From Zonotrichia leucophrys gambelii (Eukaryota > Chordata > Aves > Passeriformes > Passerellidae), in NCBI RefSeq assembly GCF_028769735.1, contig NC_088172.1, positions 64,883,075-64,947,074 of the forward strand: a DNA stretch of 64,000 nt, in the 5' to 3' direction. Shown here piece after piece: positions 56,101 to 64,000 of this stretch. The notes beneath the pieces were generated by a model. That model saw only the letters and a program-made list of their open reading frames with translations, did no database searches and was not told the DNA's origin. Each line of letters starts with the position of its first letter. Positions within the stretch are counted from its first letter, which is position 1. Both the position numbers and the translations under genes were made by a program.

Positions 56101-57370
56101 CCGTTGACAAATTACTAAGAAACTGTTTATATTACTAAGTGGTTTAGTAATGAAGCTAAGCTAAAAATAAAGTAAAAATTACTCATATTGCTACAGGAGA
56201 CTCATAAATTCTCAGGACCTCCCTTCCCACCAAAATGCAGTACCTAATTCCTGATGTGACTTTGGTCCTAAGTCTTTCTTTAAAGGGCTATCTGAGACAG
56301 GACATGATGCACTGACACAGGGGCACTCACTGTAGTTGTGGCACTATGCCAGAGCTCTCTGACGCCGGTGTCGCAGGAGTTATTGGAGTCATTGGAGTCA
56401 TCGGAGAGGAGTACAGAGGGGTGGTTCCTGGTAAGGGGGCTGTGGTAAGAGTCTGTGAATGGAAGAGCTGGGGGGTTTGACCAGATGTTCCCTGTGTGGC
56501 TTGCTGGGACGTGGATTGCTGTGCCGCTTGCTGCTGCTGCTGCTGCCGCTGCTGCTCCTCCAGGATGGACAGACTGTTGCTGCTCTGGACAGGCTGCGGC
56601 GTCAGTCCTGTGCCGTACGGCATCATCGGGCTGAAAATTGGAATTCCTGGAGTCATTGCACCCTGCGCAAGAAAACATGACATGAAAACCACAGATCATG
56701 ATGACTCCATTTTGTTTTTAAGAGACAAAGTTTTCAGAGGAATCAAAAATAAATCTGTGTTAGCTGAGTTGCTCATATCAAACCTGAAGCATATTGTAGT
56801 AAATAATTAAAATCAGAAAATCCTTGGAAATGCAGATGTTCTATAGAATAAAGTACTACCCAAAGGAATTTAGGGAACATGACATACTTCTCACACTACC
56901 TTGCAAGCATGTCTCAGCTCTGACCCACAATTTAACTTGAAATTGTCTGAACACCAACTGTGCTCACTGTATCCACTGTATTCAAAGCCCAGTAACAATC
57001 CATTATGTACAAATTTTAAGGAGCAACCACCAAAATTAAATTAATCTTTTCAAGCTGTCAGTCATGTTTCAAATTAAGAGGAATCGCATTAAGAAATCCC
57101 ACATATATTCCATGTATGAGAAACGCCATGTTTCTTATACTTCTGAATATAGACATCAATGGTTTCAAAATTCTGCCTTATACTAGTATTATTCAATCCC
57201 TGGCAGAAATTTTCAGATCTGCAAACAAAAAAATGTGAAGCTAGATGCAAGAAAGAGAAAGCACTTTCATAAAGGAAATTCACATCATAGTTACATTTTA
57301 AATAATTTGTTTTTACCTGAGGGGAGGCTAAGCCTTGAGCGTAGGGTGGCAAACTGTTGTTCTGATCCAT
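50147..57370 (-). CDS. TBP: TBP, TATA-box-binding protein
   Basis: Seven minus-strand coding exons join in phase to 909 nt (302 aa): 57370-57317, 56662-56331, 55264-55177, 53240-53149, 51984-51817, 51512-51418 and 50226-50147. TBP binds the TATA-box minor groove as the core of TFIID and also serves Pol I and Pol III factors. The N-terminus starts [18 protein letters not shown]. Exon 2 has a short glutamine tract (residues 55-63, QQRQQQQQQ) and threonine/proline repeats ([13 protein letters not shown]). The last 180 residues are the saddle with its two repeats: [15 protein letters not shown] and [20 protein letters not shown] in the first half, [18 protein letters not shown] and [20 protein letters not shown] in the second, ending [11 protein letters not shown]. 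Every junction keeps phase and the core shows no break. Confidence 0.98.
51634..51670. repeat. Perfect 16-bp inverted repeat in a TBP intron
   Basis: Left arm 51634-51649 (tgtgaacctgtcaaaa) and right arm 51655-51670 (ttttgacaggttcaca) are exact reverse complements with a 5-nt spacer. The transcript could form a stable hairpin on either strand. It lies 122 bp upstream of the 51512-51418 exon in TBP's direction of transcription. Confidence 0.9.
53483..53499. repeat. AT microsatellite in a TBP intron
   Basis: Uninterrupted TA dinucleotide run. A separate AC run of similar length is at 53800-53816. Confidence 0.8.
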
Positions 57371-58599
57371 GATTCCAGTTATTTCTTTGGTGAGGCCAGA
57401 AGTACTTCCTTCAATTAATTTAAATAACCTTCAAATCCTAGAGGTTTTTTAACCGTTTAAAACATTCCAGCAAAGTAGCTTTTAAAGCCAAGCTGAAAGT
57501 GTTAGGAAAACATCAGCTTAAGAGAAATATGAGTCTACAACACCAACCAAAGCCTGGAAAGAAAAAAAGGAATATCCTGAGAATAATATCTAAACACAAA
57601 CCCAAAAGCAAGCCTATCAGCTGCTGACTCAGATAAGAGACACCCACGTACAAACACATATAAGAACATTCACGCGTACGCACACACGCATGCACAATCC
57701 ATAAAAATAACCTTTTTCAGGCACACTCCACAGAAACTTTGCAGCATGATTCTGCTGAAGTCCCTGGCAGGTCACCTGACTCACATGGGCAGGCCTCTGT
57801 CCAACCAAACCCTCCTGCACAAACAGCTCAAGCTGCTGATGCTCCTTCTACTCCAAGCTTCCTTTAGCTGCAAAAGCACTGATTTTTTAAAGAATTTAAT
57901 TCCCTTGGCTACTAATTGGCATTGCTTGCAAGTCTCTTCCTGGCGAATTTAAGGCTTGGGCTTTCAAAAATTACTTTTTTCTTCTATGAGAAATGCATTG
58001 CAGCTCAAATCACAGCTAGGGAAACATCTTCCATCCAATTCCATAAAACAAAGCCCTAACAGATTTCAAACTGTAATGATATGCATTTCATGAGGAAAAA
58101 AGAAACATGTGAAAACCAATTTCAAGTACACAAGTGAAACATGCAATGATTTTCTCACATTTTTTTAACTATACTTCTGTTGCTGTTTTATGGAAAAAAC
58201 AACGGAAGTGGAGAATTTAAATGTTATGATACCAATGATGTAAAATATTACCCATTAATTTCTAAGTTTCTTAATTATTGCTAAGAAATATTCAAGGTCA
58301 TTATTAGGCCAGAGGTAGGCTACCTCAAAATCTGAAGACAGCCTATTCAGCCTCTCCTTTTTTTAAGATATGAGAGCTTAGAACTACAATAGTATTTGCA
58401 CTGTAGCTAGAAATGCCTGCCTTTTTCCACCTATGACCATAAGTCATTATCATCTTTACCTTCACCAAAGATATCGAGCAGAGCACCCAGGTTTTACAAC
58501 GTGGGTACATTAGAGGCCTAAACATAATCCTGGAAGAAACAAAGTCAACTCCTCGACAGCCCAGCTATTTAGTAAGGAGGCTGGATACCAGGCATGCCA
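57371..58599 (-). other. TBP: TBP 5' UTR remainder and first intron
   Basis: The ATG exon must be spliced to a non-coding first exon in the CpG island upstream, as in other vertebrate TBP genes. A candidate acceptor on the minus strand is cctctag near 57440. The rest is AT-rich intronic DNA. It includes a CA-rich stretch at 57660-57695 and no supported gene. Confidence 0.55.
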
Positions 58600-59275
58600 A
58601 AACCTGCACCCAGGGCACCGACTACGCAGAGCTCCCTCCTCTACCCACTTAACGCGGCTTGCTCGGATCTCCACTACAAACGCCGGGCGCCGTTTCGGTC
58701 CAGGGAACAGAGTCCAGCAGCCGGAGCCAGCCCGGAGGAGGCCCCGACCCACCCCAGGCCCCTTTCGGGCTCGCCCCCCGCCACACGGCAGCGCTCGGCG
58801 TGCGGCCACAGCCCGCCCGCGCCCCCGGCCCTGCTCGCTGCCCGCCCACAGCGGCCCCGGCCCCGCGCAGCCCCCGCCCGCCCTCGCAGGGTCCCGCCGC
58901 TGCCCGCGCCCATCCCGCGCCCGCCGCCCCCTGCCCGCGGCGGGGGAGAGAAAGGCGGCCGCCGCCTCCGCGCCGCGGGAGTCCCTCTCCGCTCCCCCGG
59001 CCGCGGCTCAGGCCGCCCCGGAGCGCGGAGCGAGCCCGGCCCGAGCACCATCCCCGCCCTCCAGGCCCGGCCTGCCCCGCACCATCGCGCCCCAGCGGGC
59101 CGGCCGCGGGCAGGGGCGAGCGGCGGCCGCGGGGGAGCGGCGGGCACTCGGTACCTGGCGCTCGTTCCGCTCCCGCCGCGCTCCGCGCCCGCCGGAGCCC
59201 GGCCGCGCCCCGCCCCCGCGCCACCGGCGCGCCCGGCGCGTCACTTCCCGCCGCCAGCGGGACAGGAGCCTTCGC
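58600..59275 (-). promoter_or_regulatory. TBP: CpG island, presumed TBP promoter and non-coding exon 1
   Basis: Dense CpG, GC-rich block about 1.2-1.9 kb upstream of the TBP ATG. It creates long shadow open frames on both strands. The end near 59240-59255 has cacttcccgcc, an E2F/ETS-like cluster. The transcription start cannot be fixed from sequence. The island stops abruptly where the first CR1 fragment begins. Confidence 0.7.
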
Positions 59276-59277
59276 TG

Positions 59278-60010
59278 GGAGGAACCTTCGGAAATCCAAC
59301 AGGGGCAAGTGCAGGGTCCTGCACCGGCGTGACCACATGCACCAGCACAGGCTGGGGCCGGCCCGCTGGGAGGCAGCTCTGTGGAGAAGGGCTCCTGGTG
59401 CAAACAGACCGTCCATGAGCCGGCAGTGCCCTTGTGGCCAAGAAGGCCAGGGCTATCCTGGATGAATTCGGAAGAGCATTGCCAGCAGGTCAATCCTGCC
59501 CCTCTACTCAGCCCTGGTGAGGCACATCTGGAGTGCTGTGTCCTGCTCTGGGCTCCTCAAGGCAGGAGAGACACGGGGCTCCTGGAGTAGATGCAGCAGA
59601 GAACTACAGAGACAATTAAGGGTTTGGAGCATCCACTTATGAGGAAAGGCTGAGGGACCTGGGCCTGTTCAGCCTTGAGAAGGGATGGCTGAAAGGGAGC
59701 CTCATAAATGTGAATGAATATATAAAGGGTGGTTGTGAAGAGGATTCATCCAGGCTCATCTTAGTGGTGCCAAGCAATAGGACAAGAGGCAATTGGCAGA
59801 TACTGATTTACAGGAAGTTCCACCTGGATATGAGGAAGAACTTCTTTACTGTGCAGGTGACTGAGCACTGGAACAGATTGTCTGAGAGGTTGTGGAGTCT
59901 CCCTCACTGGAGATGTTCAAGAACCATGTGGACACAACCCTGTGCCAGGTGCTCTAGGATGACCCTGCTTGAGCAGAAAGGTTGCCCCAGATGACCCCCT
60001 GTGGTCTCTT
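59278..60010 (+). mobile_element. CR1 LINE fragment 1 between TBP and PSMB1
   Basis: The sequence begins at a CR1-like 'ggggcaagtgcagggtcctg' and proceeds colinearly through the ORF2 3' region. Landmarks are ggccaagaaggccagggcta, gccctggtgaggcacatctg, then NEYIKGGCEEDSSRL, KFHLDMRKNFFTVQVTEHWN. It decays near 60005 with gatgaccccctgtggtctct. It is frameshifted and 5' truncated. Confidence 0.9.
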
Positions 60011-60339
60011 CCAGATCCTGTTAATCTGTGGGGGTCCCTAGGAGTGCACCAGCCCCTCACAGAAGCTGTGGTTCCTCACACTGGAGCTGTACCGAGTTCC
60101 ACACTGCTGTGCTGCAGATCTCGCTGCTGTGTCTGCACAGTGCCCATGGAGACTGCAGCCTCCACAGCTGTGCTTCCCAAGCAGGGCAACACACTTCTCC
60201 TCAGGAGCACCACTTGTCTCCTGTGTCTCACCGTCCCTGCCCTGTACTCCCCTAGTACCTCTTTGAGCTTCTTTCCCAGCCCTTCCCACTTGTTTCCACT
60301 TTTGCCATGGTGCCTGGCACCACACCCTGTGGCCCACTT
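60011..60339. other. Unassigned spacer between two CR1 fragments
   Basis: About 330 bp between the CR1 copies. It has moderately GC-rich open frames on both strands but no recognisable gene or repeat. It may be old CR1 flank or remaining original TBP-PSMB1 intergenic DNA. Confidence 0.5.
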
Positions 60340-60812
60340 CGAGGACTTGGTGAGACCCCATCTGGAGTACTCTGTCCAGCTCATGAAAGGCCTGGACCTG
60401 TTGGAACAAGTCCAGAGGAGCCACCAAGATGCTTAGAGGGATGAAGCACAAGGAAAGGCTGAGATAATTTTGATTATTCAGCCTAGATAAGAGAAGGCTT
60501 CAGGGTGACCTACTAGAAAGGTGGAGAGGGACTTTTCACAAGAGCATGTAGTGACAGGACGAGGAAGAATGGCCTCAAACCGAAAAGAGAGATGGTTTAG
60601 ATTGGATATTAGGAGGAAGTTCTTTGCTTGAGGGTGGTGTGATACTGGCACAGGTTGCCCCGGGAATTTGTGGGTGCCCCATCCCTGTAAGTGTTCAGTG
60701 CAGGACGGAGCTCTGAGCGCCTTGGTCCAGTGAAAGGTGTCCCTGCCCGTGACAGGACTAGATGATCTTTAAGGTCCCTTCCCACTCCAACCACCCGATG
60801 ATTCTATGATTC
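60340..60812 (+). mobile_element. CR1 LINE fragment 2 between TBP and PSMB1
   Basis: Starts near gaggacttggtgagacccca and runs through ggtttagattggatattagg and gactagatgatctttaaggt to a CR1 3' terminus with the short repeat gattctatgattc at 60799-60812. The 3' end is intact, so the right edge is firm. Same orientation as fragment 1. Confidence 0.92.
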
Positions 60813-60829
60813 CCGACTCCTGCTCTTCA

Positions 60830-61330
60830 CGGCGGTTCCAAAGGCGCTCATGGCCTCACGACTGAGCAGCCTGCGCGTTCCCACCAGCGGGCACGCAGGG
60901 CAGCGCCGGCACCAGCTCTTGTCCAGGCGCTGCCCCGGGCCCCCGGCACACCCCCTGCCGCAGGCGGGTTCCGCTCCACGGCGGTCCTGCCGCCCTCCGG
61001 CCAGGCCCCGGCGCTTGCCGCCCGGCAGAGCAGCCGAGAGGAGGCGGCGCTGCCCTGCCCTGCCCTGCCTTCCCGGAGCGGCTCCGCTTCCGCCTCCGGT
61101 GCCGCCATTTCGCCGTGAGACAGCAGCGATCGGCGGCCGCGATGCTGTCCACCGCGGGATGCGGGCCCTCCCGGCCCGAGGCGGGCTACGGGCTGGAGGC
61201 GCCCGTGCAGCACTACCGCTTCTCGCCGTACACCTTCAACGGAGGGTGAGGGCCGGGCGGGCAGCGGGCGGGACGGGGCACCCTCGGCCCGGGGCATCAG
61301 GCCCAGGGGACAGCGGCGCCGGGGCTACCT
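60830..61330 (+). promoter_or_regulatory. PSMB1: PSMB1 CpG island promoter
   Basis: GC- and CpG-rich block around PSMB1 exon 1, starting right after the CR1 terminus. It contains gccgccattt at 61101-61110, a YY1-type motif common in housekeeping promoters, 32 bp upstream of the ATG. No TATA box seen. Confidence 0.7.
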
Positions 61331-63790
61331 CGCCTTACTCCTGCTTCTCCTCGGTGCTCAGTGCGGGTTTATCTCCCCTCACGGTCTCCTCTTTGTAGGG
61401 AGAGAGCGGCAGCACAAGGAGGAGCTGGGCTCGGGCTTACCTTGAGGCCTTGCAGCCTTTCAGGGTGTTCTTGCCTGCCCGTGTGGCTTTTGCAACACTC
61501 GGGCTCCCTAAACGTCGACTGGTCTTAAGTACGCATCTTTCGTTACCGGCAGGGTTGTTTCTTTATAGTGGCTTAGGAAACCCAGGCAATGGTCCTGTTA
61601 CAGAATCACGGAGTTGTTAGGGCTGGATGGGTTAGGAGCTCACCCAGTCCAACCCCTCTGCTAAGGCAGGGTCACCTCGAGCAGGTGACACCAGGACACG
61701 TCCAGGTAGGTTTTGAATGTCTTCAGAGAGGGAGACTCCATGACTTCCCTGGGTAGCCTGTTCCAGTGCTTTGCCACCCTCAACATAAAGTTCTTCCTCA
61801 TGTTGAGGTGGAATTTCTTGTGTTTTAGTTTATGGCCTTTGCTTTTTACCATGTTGCTAGTAAACGTGTTACTGGGTTGGATGCTACCTTGTTGTAACTC
61901 TTAAAGGCAGGTGATGTTTTACATACCTAAGTTGGTGGCATGATCTGGGCAGGTAAGTTTATTTTTTCTTATGATGACTACTCCTTTTTGAAGGGCATAT
62001 TTGTTACTTAATGGTGGTACACCTGTGGTGATCACAATACTAGTTGTTAGGAAGTAATAATACCAGATTTTAAAAGTGATTTATTTATTTTAGTGTAGTG
62101 ATACTGTTACTCAATACTTTGCTTGTTTTAGAAAGATGAGTTATTATCAGGTATATAAAATACCTCATCCATTGGATCTGGTTCTTGCCTGGTGTAGAGT
62201 CTCTGTTTTACCAAGTTTCCTTACTGTTTAAATCAGAGTAGAGGGGCACATGCATATATTTTCTTCAGTCTGTCTAGTGTCTTCTTCACTAGACAGAGTG
62301 AATATGTAGGGATGTGCGTAGTGGGAATCATAGCAAGGAATGTAAGATACTTGACAAAACATGAGTCTGGGTGTAGAATTGCTATCTAGTTTGATTCTGT
62401 GTTGCCTAAGAAGATGCCTGTGCTGAAGGCCATGATTTATCAATACTGTTTTTTGAAGGACTGTGCTGGCGATTGCTGGAGAAGACTTCTGTATCGTTGC
62501 CTCTGACACACGTCTGAGTGAAGGCTACTCCATTCACTCCCGGGACAGCCCCAAATGCTACAAGCTGTAAGTCCAGATCTGCAAGAATTGAAAAAGATGG
62601 AAAATATACTGCTGACCATGTCACCCGTCTCCTACTTTAAGCAGAATTCTTAGAAGAAAAAGCACAGTAGCAAAGTAGATTTTGGAGTCGCAGTGACCTT
62701 TGCTGTAATGTAGGATGTGATGTGATGTTGTAAACATAGCCAGATTTCTTATTTCATGCTCTTGAAGTTAAGAGAGAACAGAACATTTTTCACGTGATAC
62801 AAACCTTAACATGGAGTTTTTTGTCTGGATAATCAGAAAAATTTTTAACTTAACTGTAGCTAAACTTAATCCTATGATAACTCTGCTTTGTCAGGAGATC
62901 TGGTGATGGTACACAAGTGTGCCCACTGCTGCCAGTTGTACTGTACCTCTCTGGTTAATTACCTGGCAATTTAGAGAGGTGTTTGTTTTAAGGGAATTAA
63001 ACCTATGTGTAGTTCCATAATTGAACTTTCTATGCCCATTTTAGGCTTCATTTGAGTCAGCTGGGTAGCATCTCCTTAGTTTATAGCTACACGTTACTTA
63101 TGTTCATTTTACTGCAGCAGGTCCTTGCCTTGTAGGCTGTCATCAACTACAGAAACTTCTTTTTGTCTGGGTTATTGTTTCTTTTTCTAAATTGATGACA
63201 TGAAATCAAAACAGCTTGGTTTCTCCTGGCTAACTTGTTACTACTATGTGTTAGACTCTGATACTGTCTGGATGGAGATTAGTCTGGTGCAGGATACATA
63301 CTGCACATGATGACTTTGTGTCATTCTAGTGACAGGCTGAGAGAAGACTTTAAGATTTCTTCTGAATGACTGCTTTGGGTTGGTCAATGTGTGTTAATGT
63401 TTCTAGACTTTTCTAATTCCTGGAATTAAAATTTCAAGTGTGTGTTTCCATGGTTAGTGTTCATAAAGCATTTCAAAACTGAGCAGAGAGCCAAGCTTCT
63501 GTAGTGCATCTGCAGCCACATAACTTCTGTTTGTGCTGACAGAAGCCACCAAAGCCATAAATGTCACCTAACCATTGTACAAGCTTAATGCAGCCTTCTG
63601 GAAAAAAACCTGAAAATACATTTGATGTTTTCATAGTAACCTACTGTATAAGAAATTGCTGTAGTTCATGCTAAGTGTAAAATTGCAACAAAATGTTATG
63701 TTTTTCAGAACAGAACAAACTGTCATTGGATGCACTGGTTTCCATGGAGACTGCCTTACCCTTACTAAAATTATTGAAGCCAGATTAAAG
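61142..63790 (+). CDS. PSMB1: PSMB1, 20S proteasome subunit beta-6 (5' part; runs off the window)
   Basis: Three exons in phase: 61142-61245, 62459-62566 and 63709-63790, giving the first 98 residues of a protein of about 240. The N-terminal propeptide precedes [12 protein letters not shown]. Then come [30 protein letters not shown] and [20 protein letters not shown], all typical of the beta-6 subunit in the 20S core ring. Beta-6 is a non-catalytic beta subunit, and no catalytic Thr1 is expected. The last donor is AAG|gtaact at 63790. Remaining exons lie to the right. The neighbour TBP is divergent, as in mammals. Confidence 0.96.
61598..61880 (-). mobile_element. CR1 LINE fragment in PSMB1 intron 1
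   Basis: On the minus strand the 3' end gives [19 protein letters not shown], then [19 protein letters not shown], which is the CR1 ORF2 C-terminus. On the plus strand it starts with the inverted CR1 tail, acagaatcacggagttgtta. Orientation is opposite to the two copies upstream. Confidence 0.9.
62567..63708 (+). other. PSMB1: PSMB1 intron 2
   Basis: Intron between gtaagt (62567) and tttttcag (63708). AT-rich, no repeat or gene recognised. Confidence 0.8.
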
Positions 63791-64000
63791 GTAACTACGA
63801 ATCTTACTGTATTTAGAAACTTAGATTCTTAATATTATAAATTATAATACCAATAATATGATATCTTTTAAATATAACTTCTGCTGGTTTTTTCCAAGTT
63901 TGTATCATAACTGTTTTGCTAATGAAAGATCTGGCAGGGAAAATCGGCGCTGTGTTCTTATTAAGTGTGACACCACAAATTTATGGAATGGAAGAGCTGG
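63791..64000 (+). other. PSMB1: PSMB1 intron 3 (partial)
   Basis: AT-rich intronic sequence after the exon 3 donor; the next exon is outside the window. Confidence 0.75.

Larger units (their letters stand above)
50227..56330 (-). other. TBP: TBP introns within the coding part
   Basis: Introns between coding exons, AT-rich. They contain a perfect 16-bp inverted repeat at 51634-51670 and AT and AC microsatellites (53483-53499, 53800-53816). A plus-strand open frame at 50755-50976 and a minus-strand frame at 50906-51280 have no recognisable homology. No nested gene supported. Confidence 0.65.

Noticed and set aside
58594..59493. Open frames of 157-274 aa in the TBP promoter island
   Set aside because: Compositional artefact of the CpG island, overlapping on both strands and running into CR1 sequence.
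59710..59994. 94 aa open frame with RKFHLDMRKNFFTV
   Set aside because: This is the CR1 ORF2 C-terminus in a truncated, frameshifted element, not a host gene.

Overview
This is vertebrate nuclear DNA, almost certainly from a bird. The support is CR1 LINE fragments at four places, compact introns, GC-rich CpG-island promoters, and a gene order joining a block found on human 1q42 (TRIM67, C1orf131, GNPAT) to one found on human 6q27 (PDCD2, TBP, PSMB1). I recognised the genes by reading conserved exons in frame and checking splice sites and codon phase at each junction. The species cannot be named from the sequence alone.

Layout. 1-8398 (+): 3' end of TRIM67, with two exons of its C-terminal SPRY domain. 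Its last intron carries a 1.2 kb simple-repeat/minisatellite block (6907-8088). 8399-16541: TRIM67 3' UTR and intergenic DNA with no gene I can support. 16542-22914 (-): C1orf131, seven coding exons joining to 247 aa. 23153-42231 (+): GNPAT, sixteen coding exons joining to 677 aa, head-to-head with C1orf131 across 238 bp of CpG island. 43135-47404 (+): PDCD2, six exons, about 375 aa. 50147-57370 (-): TBP, seven coding exons, 302 aa, tail-to-tail with PDCD2. 58600-59275: the presumed TBP promoter island. 59278-60812: two same-strand CR1 fragments. 61142-63790 (+): the first three coding exons of PSMB1, which continues past the right edge.

The genes are housekeeping genes with unrelated jobs: ether-lipid synthesis in peroxisomes (GNPAT), ribosome assembly (C1orf131, PDCD2), basal transcription (TBP) and the proteasome (PSMB1). 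TRIM67 is a neural E3 ligase. They do not form a pathway. What links them is shared promoter islands: C1orf131/GNPAT divergent, and TBP/PSMB1 divergent but separated here by CR1 insertions.

I found no novel multi-gene system. Most worth a second look are the minisatellite in TRIM67's last intron, a GC-AG intron in GNPAT fixed by codon phase, an in-frame upstream ATG in GNPAT, a NAGNAG acceptor in GNPAT, several in-frame donors in PDCD2, the CR1 insertions between the TBP and PSMB1 promoters, and the GNPAT-PDCD2 synteny join. Splice sites and signals are read by eye. Edges of repeats and CpG islands are approximate.
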